Assembly (NCBI GenBank): GCA_029531795.1
Contig: JAPEIS010000006.1
Span: 2,418,001 to 2,482,000 of the forward strand
Source: Sclerotinia nivalis
Lineage: Eukaryota; Ascomycota; Leotiomycetes; Helotiales; Sclerotiniaceae
Length of the DNA: 64,000 nt
Direction: 5' to 3'
The translations under genes and the position numbers were made by a program. Every line of letters begins with the position of its first letter. Within the stretch, counting starts at the first letter, position 1. Shown piece after piece: positions 21,757 through 32,589 of the stretch. Under the pieces are notes generated by a model. The model searched no databases. It was not told where the DNA came from and worked only from the letters and a program-made list of their open reading frames with translations.

Positions 21757-23220
21757 ATGCAAAAATTCCTCGATCCACTCCTCCCCCAACCGCGCACCAC
21801 CACCGCAGGAAAAATCAACATCCCCTCCCCAACCGACAAACTCTCCGAATTCACCACCACATCCCTCGATCTCCTCACGCAACTCCTAACGCTCATCCCA
21901 GGAACGCTACCCAACGACCGCTGGCTGCACGACCAAGAAACCCTCCTGCAAACCTTTCCCCCCTGTCTTTTGCACCCGAGATCCAGCGGCCTAATCTCGC
22001 GCGTCGCCGCCTCCATATCATCTTTACGATTAGGCGAGACCAAGGCGATATTATGCCCTGTGCATAAGCCTTTAAACCCGTATCTGATCCGCAAGATATT
22101 TTTAGAGCTAACAGCCGAATGCACGACGCGGATTCAACGACTTATTTCGGAAATACCGGTTGGTGAATTACCCGTCAATGTGCGAGAATTCATCATTCGG
22201 ATGCAAAGGTTGAATAGTATTTGGATGCAGCCTGATTTTTATCGTCAAGCATATCAAGTGTCACCCTCAGAACCGCGCTACGAACGTGTGGCTTCGGGCT
22301 GTGAAGCTTGTATTCTTGCGACGATTGGTGGGGATCGAAATATTATCCGCGATTTGTTTGCGTCGATTTGGGGACGCAGAAAGAGGAATAGAGAGATGAA
22401 GGGTTGGATTGATGTAGTACGAGCATGGGGAGAATGGCATGGAAATTTCGACGCCTTGACACTTGAATCGACAGGTTTAGGAAGAGAAATCGGTAAATGT
22501 CGGAAACATCTTCAGACAGTTCGAAGAGCTGCCATAAGAGAGCAATTAAATGGGATGGATAATCCTTTTGAGAGAAATAGCGAGACCCAAACACTTCTTG
22601 GACACGATTTTACTGAAGAGGATAAAGAAGGAGATGGAGATGGAGATGTAGAGAATGAAATTGTGGATTTTTATGCCAATATGATGTCGAGAACCTCTCT
22701 CGCAAATACATCAACTCAAAATGCACACCCGGCAGAAGGTGTTCATGCTGCCTTTCGCGACACCGTGACTTACACCGATGGATTTTTCCATAACGTTTCA
22801 AGGCCTGCGAAAGGAAAAAAGGCATCAGTCTATTCCCGCAACGCATTCAACGCTTCACAAATCTCTCAAGACGGAGCCGAAGAGCGCGCCAGCGCATATC
22901 GGCAACTCGTTGGAAATGAAGAGAATTTAGCCGCCGAATCAGATGAAGATGATAAACCTCAATTCACAAATCCATTTGCAGATCCACCAGCGACCAATCG
23001 CCATGCTTACCGTGGAAGCTACTATGAAAATCCACGAGCATCTCCCACGCCTCCTTCTCCTCGTACTACGAGTTATGAGAACAAACCCAAACAAAATGCC
23101 GCGCCACGTCATCGACGACCTGAACCTCAAGTAAACCCTTTCTCACGAAGCTCACATGTTGCTCACCCTGAGGGTAAGCGCGGTGATCGGGAAACTCGAT
23201 GTAGTGATTTCATGAAATAG
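21757..23220 (+). CDS. Conserved-looking fungal protein of unknown function
   Basis: An intronless 487-residue frame from the ATG after CAACAACC. The N-terminal 260 residues look globular and helical (for example LIPGTLPNDRWLHDQE, ASGCEACILATIGGD, LGREIGKCRKHLQTVRRA). GCEACILATIGGD is the most conserved-looking stretch. The C-terminal 220 residues are disordered, with an acidic stretch EEDKEGDGDGDVENE, NPFADPP and NPFSR, both NPF tripeptides. NPF motifs bind EH domains of endocytic proteins, so a role near endocytosis is possible, but this is inference. No membrane segment, signal peptide or known catalytic motif. A GGGTAAGC near the 3' end could be a donor, so the last 14 residues are uncertain. 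Confidence 0.75.
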   Translation: MQKFLDPLLPQPRTTTAGKINIPSPTDKLSEFTTTSLDLLTQLLTLIPGTLPNDRWLHDQETLLQTFPPCLLHPRSSGLISRVAASISSLRLGETKAILCPVHKPLNPYLIRKIFLELTAECTTRIQRLISEIPVGELPVNVREFIIRMQRLNSIWMQPDFYRQAYQVSPSEPRYERVASGCEACILATIGGDRNIIRDLFASIWGRRKRNREMKGWIDVVRAWGEWHGNFDALTLESTGLGREIGKCRKHLQTVRRAAIREQLNGMDNPFERNSETQTLLGHDFTEEDKEGDGDGDVENEIVDFYANMMSRTSLANTSTQNAHPAEGVHAAFRDTVTYTDGFFHNVSRPAKGKKASVYSRNAFNASQISQDGAEERASAYRQLVGNEENLAAESDEDDKPQFTNPFADPPATNRHAYRGSYYENPRASPTPPSPRTTSYENKPKQNAAPRHRRPEPQVNPFSRSSHVAHPEGKRGDRETRCSDFMK

Positions 23221-23428
23221 AGTGGAGTAGAAGTAGTTTTGGGGATGAAAGAAGAGAGGAGCTGGTCTCCTCAAGATATAGAATTTTCTTTGTTAGTACT
23301 GTACAATATAAACTTATTTCCTTATATACCCTGTCTAAGACCTTATTTAAGTGATAATGCCCCATCCTAAACCATGCTTTTCCCCGTGTCCTTCGTAGTC
23401 GTGAAATCGCAAAAATGCCAATCCTAAA

Positions 23429-26269
23429 CTATTCTTTCTCTTCATAAAGCTTTAATAACGCCGGTCTAAATGCCGCTATCTTCGAAAAATCAGATATCTT
23501 AACTTTCATGTAATCAAATGCGACAATAGCAACTTGATCTGTAACTTCACTATCCATTACTGGTATCTTTTGATACCTTTGGGAGAAATGAGTGAGTAAA
23601 ATACGTCTTGCCCCCATACCCTTTCCAATATTCATTGCTTCTGAGGTGGTGGAATGTTTCTTAGCAATAGCATCACCTTGGAGTTCATCATCGAATGTAG
23701 CCTCATGAATCAATAATGTTGCACCTTGGCCAATTCTAACAAAGTCTTGTGAAGGTCGACAATCACCTGAATAAGCAACCTTGAATCCATTTGGGAAGTT
23801 GAATGCAACTGCCAAAGCGCCATGACAATGGCTCACCTGACAAGCTTGAATAGATGAGAGACCGAATGCTTCGGTTTGTGCTGGCGTGAATTCTTCGTAG
23901 AGATTGTTGACTGCTGGAGTCATCTCAATAAGCTCAAGTCTTTCAAATCCATAATGCTCGACTTCTGAGTATTCCGTCAACCAATGAATCATACCGTGAT
24001 CCGATGCTATGGCGAGTTTATTGTTTCTCGTTGCTTCATTCTTAGATGTCTCTTCATGCCATGCTTTAATAACTGAAGCAGTACCAAGATGATGATCAGC
24101 ATGAAGATGACTGATCCAAATTGCTTTGAGATTGGAAAGTACACCTGGTAAATCTTTGCCAAATACTCTCCTCATTTGACCAAGTGTATTCTCACCAGCG
24201 TCGAAGAGGTAATTGCCATATTCAGGAATACGTAGTAAAGTAGCTGAAACATTTCGATATTTCGAAGGTAAAGCCGAACCAGTTCCAAGAGTAATAACTT
24301 CTGCGTCCTTGCATGGTATGTCTTTTTGAACTTCATCAAGCTTTGCTTGATACTCTGGACTCATGATCTCTTTTCTAGCTTCATTTGCCAAAGCAAGAAC
24401 TTCAGGATCTGCTTCCTTTACCACCTGTTCAGTATCAAGATAAGGAATGCACTTCTCATCTTGAATCTCGAATTTTGGTTCAAGTAGCATTGTTTTCCCT
24501 AATTTTGCCTTTAAATATGGTACTGGCTGAGATGGTGGCTGGGATGCATTGCTGAATGAAGGAATTGGGAAACGTTCTGAATCGAGAAGATGCAAACGAA
24601 TAGCCTGAGCTGCGGCCGAGCTAAACGCAAGATAATTTGGAGAATTATCTTGCGAGGAGACAATATGTGTGAATTTTTTGTGCTCTTCCATGAACTTTTG
24701 TACACTGGGGTCCGCTAAAACACCCGGACCCAATATCCAAATCACTAATTCAACACCGGCCATGACTTCTTCTGATTTCCATTCTTCACGAGCGAGTAGT
24801 CCTTTAATGTAAGAGACATCAGGTACTTCCAGAATTGCAACACCGGTACCTTCTTTACCTTCTCCCAAGACTTGTTCTGGAGTGACAGTGGTACCGTCAG
24901 TCGCAATCACACTTCTTCCTGATACCAAAGTTTGATAATCAGCACCTCGCTTGACATTCAATCGCTCGGCTTCTTTAGCATTAAACTTTCCACGCTGAGG
25001 ATAGTTCTTGATGATGTATGAGACTGAACTGGTGGAAGGTTTAGTCGGAGGTAAAGATTCCACGAGTGCTCCTGGCCAAGGTTTTCGTGTAAGGACTTCA
25101 ATATCGGGAACTTCCTGAACTCCTCCGGGTTTAGGTCCTTGATATCTCTGTATCTTACCATCTGAATCCCTAATGAAAATGGCAGCAGGCATTCTAACAT
25201 CCTTGAGTTTCATAGAATGAAGAGTATCTAATTTCCAATCCGAATCGAACATAGAAGATACGACAGACTTTCGTATTTGATGTTTATTATCCTCTCGATC
25301 TTGAAGTTCTCGGGCTTCCTTAAGTAGAAGATCCTGGCTTTTTTCAGCTAGAGAACCGTCCGGAGAATCACCCGAAATTTCATCATGTCTTCTTTTCCCA
25401 TGACGTTTCGCTTTTTTTTCCGACTTAATTGCCATAGCCCAAACCTTGATATTATCATCACTCCACGAAGGATTCCAATTCGTTCTCTGCTCTCTATCCG
25501 GGCGATACTCATTTGTGTATAATGGCATCCCATTCCTGAACACAAATCTTCGAGCCGTCGCAAGTAGATGAGTCAGATTCTCCCCTCCATGGATATTTAA
25601 AAAGGCCTTCTCTGGTTTCGCGGCAAGTGCTCCCTTCTTTTGCATCTTCGCGCTCTCATGTTGAAACTGCGCCTCTCTCGAAGTGCTCGTCGCATCTGCC
25701 AAGGTAAGAATCATGCCCAACATTCCTCCAGTCGAAGCCCAATCAACTTTTCCAGTCATAAAAACCTCCCCAACCTTCATCAACCCAATTTTGCCCTGCA
25801 CGCATGCTCTTTGAGTTCCCTCCGCAATATTCCCAATCAAATATCTTTTATTATCGAAGTGCAGAAGCAATGTGGTCCCAGGCGTATCCACCGTGGGCGT
25901 TGTAAGGAATTGAATATAATTGCGCATCTTGACTAGATCTCCTGGTCGATGATGTCTTGCCCTTCTGTCGTTCGTTGGTCTCCTGTATTTTACGCTGTGA
26001 TACACATTCCCCTGGTTTTCTCTGAGAATAAGAAATCGCTTTCTATTCTCAAATTTCGTAAGCTCGCGAGATGATTTCGGAGAGACTAGTAGACTATTCT
26101 TATTTTCCAAAATATATTGAGTAGGTAAAGGAAATAATCTTGCTGGATGTGGAGGAAAAGTATACCCCTCTTTCCTTGGGAAAGCTTTTATTGCTTTGCG
26201 AAGTGAGTTTCTCAGATTCTGAAATCTAGATTTGAGCTTCAGTCTTGTAATTGATGAGAGTTTCTGCAT
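23429..26269 (-). CDS. TRZ1: Long-form tRNase Z (tRNA 3'-end processing endonuclease)
   Basis: A 946-residue intronless frame. tRNase Z cuts the 3' trailer from precursor tRNAs before CCA addition, in nucleus and mitochondria. The N-terminal half is the inactive metallo-beta-lactamase-like half of the long form (NYIQFLTTPTVDTPGTTLLLHFDNKRYL). The C-terminal half is catalytic: LPSKYRNVSATLL (substrate-binding PxKxRN-type motif), the zinc motif SHLHADHHLG at about residues 719-728, AYSGDCRPS, LIHEATF and the terminal LTHFSQRY. All metal-ligand motifs are present, so it should be active. The length fits fungal Trz1 proteins. The basic, Ser-rich first 30 residues (MQKLSSITRLKLKSRFQNLRN split as a basic amphipathic helix) could act as a mitochondrial presequence. 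The tRNA-Arg gene at 43306 is one potential substrate. Confidence 0.96.
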   Translation of the reverse strand: MQKLSSITRLKLKSRFQNLRNSLRKAIKAFPRKEGYTFPPHPARLFPLPTQYILENKNSLLVSPKSSRELTKFENRKRFLILRENQGNVYHSVKYRRPTNDRRARHHRPGDLVKMRNYIQFLTTPTVDTPGTTLLLHFDNKRYLIGNIAEGTQRACVQGKIGLMKVGEVFMTGKVDWASTGGMLGMILTLADATSTSREAQFQHESAKMQKKGALAAKPEKAFLNIHGGENLTHLLATARRFVFRNGMPLYTNEYRPDREQRTNWNPSWSDDNIKVWAMAIKSEKKAKRHGKRRHDEISGDSPDGSLAEKSQDLLLKEARELQDREDNKHQIRKSVVSSMFDSDWKLDTLHSMKLKDVRMPAAIFIRDSDGKIQRYQGPKPGGVQEVPDIEVLTRKPWPGALVESLPPTKPSTSSVSYIIKNYPQRGKFNAKEAERLNVKRGADYQTLVSGRSVIATDGTTVTPEQVLGEGKEGTGVAILEVPDVSYIKGLLAREEWKSEEVMAGVELVIWILGPGVLADPSVQKFMEEHKKFTHIVSSQDNSPNYLAFSSAAAQAIRLHLLDSERFPIPSFSNASQPPSQPVPYLKAKLGKTMLLEPKFEIQDEKCIPYLDTEQVVKEADPEVLALANEARKEIMSPEYQAKLDEVQKDIPCKDAEVITLGTGSALPSKYRNVSATLLRIPEYGNYLFDAGENTLGQMRRVFGKDLPGVLSNLKAIWISHLHADHHLGTASVIKAWHEETSKNEATRNNKLAIASDHGMIHWLTEYSEVEHYGFERLELIEMTPAVNNLYEEFTPAQTEAFGLSSIQACQVSHCHGALAVAFNFPNGFKVAYSGDCRPSQDFVRIGQGATLLIHEATFDDELQGDAIAKKHSTTSEAMNIGKGMGARRILLTHFSQRYQKIPVMDSEVTDQVAIVAFDYMKVKISDFSKIAAFRPALLKLYEEKE

Positions 26270-26727
26270 TAAGCCCGAAGAAAATGTTCACTTCATTTTT
26301 TCTTGTCGCAAGTCCTACGGAATGTTATCATCGATAACTCGTACACCCATAAAAATAATGATATGGTTTATAAAATTCTACGGTAGCCGAAACATCGCCA
26401 TATGGCATTCAATATCAAAACTCATAGGATTCAAATACGATAACACCCGGGGACTAGGTAATTATTTAAATAAAAATCATTCCAAAACCAAGGAGGCTCT
26501 TAACATTATGGTAAGCTGATTGTGTTAACTTTGCTGGAATTCCATCCTGTGTCTATTTCCTCAAAGTAATCAAGACGCCCAGATTATTTCCGGAAGCAGA
26601 ATATTTATGTAAAATAATACAAAAGTCATTACCACCGCGATCTGCTGCTAAAACTAAACAAGTAGTGCAGTGTAATAAGATATCCCAATGCCCCATGCCA
26701 TTTACGCCGTCATAGTTCATGAATCGC
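26270..26727. other. Intergenic between kinase 3' end and tRNase Z promoter
   Basis: Both neighbours are on the minus strand. The sequence is AT-rich and contains no supported gene. A small shadow frame overlaps the last kinase exon. Confidence 0.5.
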
Positions 26728-29010
26728 TCAGTGATGCCTCTGTGGTGCCACATATGTTCCGCTCTGTCTTTGTAATCTGATTTTTGTTGCCTCCGTACCA
26801 TCGTCTGCCGTTGCAGCTTCCTTAAACCATGGATGCTGAAGGGCCTGCTTGGCTGTAATACGTTCATTTGGATCATAGACAAATATCTTTTTCAGTAAAT
26901 CTAGGAAATTTTTGCTAAACCTCGATTGATCCTTAATGATTTCCTTTGATTTGTTAGTGAAGTTCGCTACAAAGAATATTGAGAATAACTTACATGCAAG
27001 GGTTTCATAGCCTTTACAAATCGCCGGGACGCCCTTGTAGTATCAGCATTTGGGTATTCAAGTTTTAAGCGCTTGAAATATCTGAGAAATAGCATCAGTA
27101 TATATCCCAAGAAAGGTTCCTAAGGTCCTTACTTTTGAGCTGGATTCCCTCCATTTCGTTTTGCCATAGTGTTGACTTGCTGAATGAGATGACTATCTAG
27201 TCTCTTATCGCATACCGCTTCCATCATGGCCAAATGCTCCAGGTTGTCGTGTGTTTGAAAAAGGGCATCCCCTGTGAAAAACTCGACAAGTATACATCCA
27301 ATACTCCAGATATCGCATGGGAAGGACCAACCAAGTCCAAGAATAATCTCTGGAGCTCGGTAATGACGTGTAGATACAACAGATGAGTGGTATTCATCCT
27401 GAAATGTTGCGGAACCAAAATCAATAAGTCGAATTTCTGTATCCAGAAGGACTTTCCGCTGTGCCGCTTGCCGGCTAACTGTGGTTGATGAAGAAGGAAT
27501 CTTGCGGCTGTAGGTAAAAGCTTGATATGCACTATTGCATAATAAGATGTTCTCCGGTTTGAGATCTGTGTGTATTAAGTTTAAGTCGTGTAGAACTGAT
27601 TTCATGTTAGCTAGTGAATCGAGTTGATGGCTCAAGATACTTACAAGCAACACTTGTGAACAACTGCCGTGCAAAGCTCTGAATTTGGGAATTGGGGAAT
27701 GGTACGAAGGAATTGCCCTTTAAGAAATCGAAAACACTCTGTCCCAGTAGATCCATGACTATACATATGTGCCCTCTGTAATCGAAGCAATCCCGTAGAT
27801 GTATACATCTATTTCGGTTCTCGTGATCATTTGCTTTGAGTGTTGATAGGACTCGTAATTCGATCTTCGAAGCATCTCGGTATTTCTGCACAGATCGAAT
27901 GATCTTGATGGCAACAAGTTTGTCATTATGAAGATCTTTAGCTTGTACGACTTTTCCAAAAGTTCCCTGGCCGAGTAATTTCTGGACCGAGTCTGTTTTG
28001 CGTGTTAGTTTGTGGCAGGTTAATGGATCGTCCCACGGAAACTTACATTGTGTGGTCAAGTTCGTTTCCGGAACAACAATGTAATGTCCATCTTCATCAT
28101 CGACTTTGGTATTCTTGGTATAAGAGTTCTTCGTGTATGTTAGCTTTCGATCACAACTGCGGAAACCATCGAGACTTACATCTGTAACAGGTCTTACTGG
28201 AACATCGCGAGATTTTATGGGTGGTTTAGGGGGTGGTATGTAATTGCTAAATGCGTCCCCATTGACTTCTAGTTCTTTCCGCTTGGCTTCATTGGCAATT
28301 TGCAACCTAGTGTTTGTTCTTTTTCTTTTCTGTCCTATGATTTCCGCGGCCTCGTAACCATTTTGCCCATTGGATGAGTGGGAGCCAAGGGACGTAGCTG
28401 CGGTCGTATGAATTGCTGATGTTGTGCGATCGGTTGACATGGTGGAACCAGATTCTGATTTGTATTGTGGACTCGGATCGATCGAGGGACCAAGTTGATA
28501 TACGGGATCATATGCATCATTGCGTTTTCTCTTCTTCGCCGCATGTCGACTATTCGCTGCCACTGCAGAATTATTTGTTTGAATATGCGAAGAAATGTCC
28601 AAGGATGGTTCTGGTGATTCAGAACTATCAATTACGATTACCTCTTTAGGCAAACCATTCTCGTAGAACTTATCCCAATCTGGTTGTCTCTCTTTTGATC
28701 TTTGTCTCTTGTGTGGGGGAGGCACATGCGACGAGGAGGAAACCATGACTGCGGACTTTCTTGGAGAGTTTGTAGATGTAGATTTCGTTTTTGCCGGATG
28801 TGAGGGAAGTTGATGTGGCTTTGAAGGAGCTGCACTCGAAGATGTGGTATTACTCGACGAGTTAATCGGAATGGTGTACGAGGCGCCCAAACGACTACTG
28901 CCGTTCAACAGACTATTGCTCGCTCGATATGGATTGTTTGACTGATAATTCTGATGATGCGAGTATCCGTAATTAGGATGATGAGGAGGTAAAGTCGATG
29001 GAGTCGACAT
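26728..29010 (-). CDS. LAMMER (CLK/Lkh1/Kns1-type) dual-specificity protein kinase, six exons
   Basis: Exons 29010-28180, 28128-28047, 27992-27645, 27595-27133, 27081-26994 and 26943-26728 give 675 codons plus stop with phases consistent throughout. The first 300 residues are Ser/Pro/His-rich and disordered, with basic stretches ([15 protein letters not shown]) suited to nuclear entry. The kinase domain starts at [15 protein letters not shown] (about residue 304). It has VAIKIIRS (ATP lysine), [11 protein letters not shown] (catalytic loop), LIDFGSA (metal binding), [11 protein letters not shown], and the family signature EHLAMMEAV. It ends [18 protein letters not shown] kinases phosphorylate SR splicing factors and affect growth and morphogenesis in fungi. 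Two introns (28129-28179 and 27993-28046) are multiples of three without stops, so retention would still give protein. Confidence 0.95.
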
Positions 29011-31353
29011 GGCACAATTGCAAGGAGTGATCGTTTCGACCCTAAGGTGGGCTTAGACTTATCACGTCCGAATTATTGAAGTATTCGAAGTATTAGTATG
29101 AGTTCTCGGGATCAAAGGCGATAGACCATCGAGTCTCAAGTAGTAGAGTATGCCTTGGATGCCGTAATGGGGAATAATTGCGCGATGATGAAGAAGGAGT
29201 TGACACTTGACGTTGGAAGTGGATGAGGATGAGGTCAAAGGTAATTCTTTCTAATCTTTCCGACCGTATCGCGCTGAGTTAGAAATGTCAAATACGCGAC
29301 ATTTCTCGAAAGAAAGTTGATTATATTGACTTATTAGGTAGATTCGATGTATTGAATTTCCAAATACAAGAGGATATCGTTGAATATCTTTTAATAAAGT
29401 TGTTGCTGGGAGAGAATTAGGAATAAGAATCTCTTCTGTTTTTCCAAACTTGATGATGGGTGCTGGGGTTTCTTGAGGGTCGTCCAAGGTCGCTTATGAC
29501 TGACTAGTAGGTAGAATTTAGAGTTGATCGTTGTGAATTCTTTGGTTTGTTCCACTATCACATCACTAGTAGGTAGGTACAAGTTAACTTGACGGATTTT
29601 GGGATGTAAAAGCTACGTCCCTATTGTTAGATCGAAAGATAGATAATGCTTAGGCTTTTTTCCCTCTTCTTTTCATTCTCTTCTCTTACCACACAAAAAT
29701 ATAATATCTTGAATTATCCAATGAATTATTATTATTATCCAATGAAATGAAATGATCAAAGGAATATGTCTGTTTATGGATATACTACTAGGTAGGTTAT
29801 CGAATGACATTTTATTTCAATTCACTCACAACTGAGGAGAATCTCGATTCAAGGGAGAAACAGAATTTCATAATGATATTGTCCTTCAAATCGTTGATAT
29901 CACGGAATTTTTGGATTTACTGCTGTTCACATATCCAATTTAATTTATCTAAACAGGTGATTATTTATATTATTCACTCTTTTTGATATCCAGTAGGTAC
30001 CTCCACACTCCAAAGCTGGTTGATGACAGCAACCCTAAAGAATAGTCAGTCTATTTCCCCTCATAATGGTTCCTCGAGTCGAACGCTTTTGTCCCAAGAG
30101 AGTTATACTATCATGGGAAGATGAGAAGTTCTTATTCGCTATTTCCCCTGTATAATACACATCTGTCATGATGGATAGGATAGCTGCCATATATTCAAAT
30201 ATACTAGGTACGTACTTCCTGCAAGCCTTTCTGCATGCCACGAATAATCCTACCCATCTTACCATCTTACCATCTTACCCCGAGCATACATTTCTGGAAA
30301 TTCCTTCCATTCATCACATCAAGTCACATCACATTCGAATACTTCAAAAAGAGCCGGTGGCCCTCCTCACATTCATCCAAAAGTCTTCCTATTCATTCAA
30401 TTTGGCCAATCCTTTATCAGTGTAACCAACCCTGTTTTTCTTACATTGATGGGTTGATGGATGGATGCATGGTCAACCATCCAAGTCCTGTCATCATGCT
30501 TCACAAAGAAAACAACCCACTGCCCAGGACTCAGCCCAAGAAACCAAACCAACTGTAACAGTTTTAGTATACATACAAAATTAATCAAATCCTAAAGATC
30601 AAATGAGTCCGTAAACCTTTAATAGAAGTTGTTTTAGAGTAGTCCTTTCTTACTCTTCCATATTTTTCTAACAACTATCTAGATTTGGTTTTCATATGTT
30701 ATGTTATGGCAAGAAAATCCCTTTTACTTCTGCAAGTTGCCACTAAAATCTCATACCCATTGTTCTTCATTCACCCGCTTGATAACCCCTCAATGGTCTT
30801 TATCTCAAGTGGCAATTTTCATAGGCGAGGTATGGAGGGATAATCATTGCAACTTTGGTGTAGATTCGTTTTTCGTGATATACGCAAAGAGAAAATGCGA
30901 CTGTACTCACATGGGTTTCGTACGAGAGTCTATATAGTTCCAGGTATCACCACTGCGATACATTTATACTGTAAAATCCGTGCTCATTGGTCGTGCGCGA
31001 TCGACCAACAAGGGGGGTGGTCCCGTGGATTTTTAGGTTTGTGATCACGTGGAAAGGGTTACATCATGAAGGGGGTGAGAAGCGAAAAATGAAACAGCCA
31101 CGGCTGAAATTCTATGTATATGGTATTCTTATTCTCATCTATTCTATTCCTTTGTAAAAGTAGCCATGAACGCCATGCTTTATGCGTTAATCAATATTCC
31201 GCCACTAGATCTCTTGGTGGGATCAAAATAGAACTCGAGCCGCATGCTGGACATTTGTAAGATAGTGGTTGATAAAGCGGAATCATGTCTTTGGAAATAT
31301 GAACGTCGAGTCCTTTATGTTATGTATGTGCCGGGTATCATTTTTAGAATTCT
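29011..31353. other. Intergenic, promoter of the kinase and 3' flank of sideroflexin
   Basis: About 2.3 kb without a supported gene. It contains recurring TAGTAGGTAGGTA-like words (29500, 29570, 29785, 29990, 30200) and an AT-rich core near 29690-29750. Several 60-100 codon frames are present but have no recognisable signature. Confidence 0.5.
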
Positions 31354-32589
31354 TCATATTCCTCTGTTGAAAACCACCTTTCCACCTTCTCCACCTTTGC
31401 CCCAGAACTCCTCCTCTAACGTCGATGCATCTACGCTTTGGCGTTGAGGGAAGGCTGCTAGAGCTAAAGGTAAAGCGAATAGACTAGTGCCAAGAATGAG
31501 ACCCAAGTTGATTGGTAATGTGAGTCTGGGGTTTCTCATGAGAAACTGCTTCTTTTGTAACCTCACCAAAATTAAAGCTGGAATAACCATAATTGGAGAG
31601 CTGTTCAATACTCGACTTATAGCCGTTTCCGAGACTGCAATAGTGGCTGCTTTCTTGCTCTTGCCTAATGAAGCAACCTCAGATTCAGATTTGCCCTCTG
31701 CTGCAAGTTTAGCCTTATCCGATTCTGATAGAACTGGATAGACATCAATGCCCTTTCTGATCTCTTCTCCTCGCATCAAGAAAACATTCAATGCTCCAGC
31801 ACTTGCAACAGCGGCGAATGGTACTAATCTTCCAAGAATCATCTTCGTGCCTGGGCTTACTTTCTTTAATCTTGGAACGAGAGCATTGAGACCAAGTGCA
31901 ACAGAGCATGAAGCTCCAACTGCGAGAAAGTATGATTGTGCAATTTTTGAGGTCGAAAGAGGAGTAGATTTATTGGCATTGGCATTGTTGATAGCCACAT
32001 TAAGGGATTGATTTGTAATTTGCCATAACAATGTTCCTGTCGTCTGCCAAATATCAGCAACGAAATATTATTGTTGAAATTCTGAGAAGACTTACTCCCA
32101 ATCCTGGTGTAAGCATTCCTGCTGTGACTACCAAGTTTGATAAAACGAAACATGACATTCGAAATGGGAGGAAAACTGGTGTACCAGTATCTAATAATAT
32201 GAGCTTTCCATCCGGTACTTTCGCAGATTCTCACATACCCGGATGTAATGTTGAATCGACAATCTTTTTTGCATTCCATAATTCCGGAGTCATCTCATGG
32301 ATCTTCCCCTGTTTATAACTCGAGATAAGGCTCTTTGCATGCTCCAATCCGGTACTATTGACTAACAATGTTCTATTCCATGGTCAGTATATAATATTTC
32401 ATACTTCATGATGGCTTGAGAGAGTGTTTGCGAAAGAAAGTGTGAGCACCTTTTTGGTGAAAGCACACAATAAATTCCTCCTCACCTAGGGTCTGAAATT
32501 GCCGCAGAATGCATTACCCGTCCCCAGTATGTGCTGAGATCATACTGAGAAGCAGGTAATTCTCGATTGCCTGGGAGAGAGGCGGACAT
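31354..32589 (-). CDS. Sideroflexin (mitochondrial amino-acid carrier, Fsf1-like), four exons
   Basis: Exons 32589-32486, 32372-32239, 32190-32096 and 32043-31354 total 340 codons plus stop. Sideroflexins are inner-mitochondrial-membrane carriers; human SFXN1 moves serine for one-carbon metabolism. The family signature is complete across the joined exons: SQYDLSTYWGRVMHSAAISDPRT at the N-terminus (split at exon 1/2), then HPDTGTPVFLPFRMSCFV (exon 2/3), TPGLGTTGTLLWQITNQSLN (exon 3/4) and NYANANKS-like NNANANKS. Hydrophobic segments follow, including SYFLAVGASCSVALGLNALV, LGRLVPFAAVASAGALNVFL, SSPIMVIPALILV and LGLILGTSLFALPLALAAF. It ends with the conserved-type tail. Length fits the family (about 320-340). 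The first exon is short and was missed by simple ORF calling. Confidence 0.93.

Noticed and set aside
31487..32318. Plus-strand frames opposite sideroflexin
   Set aside because: Antisense shadows of the sideroflexin exons.
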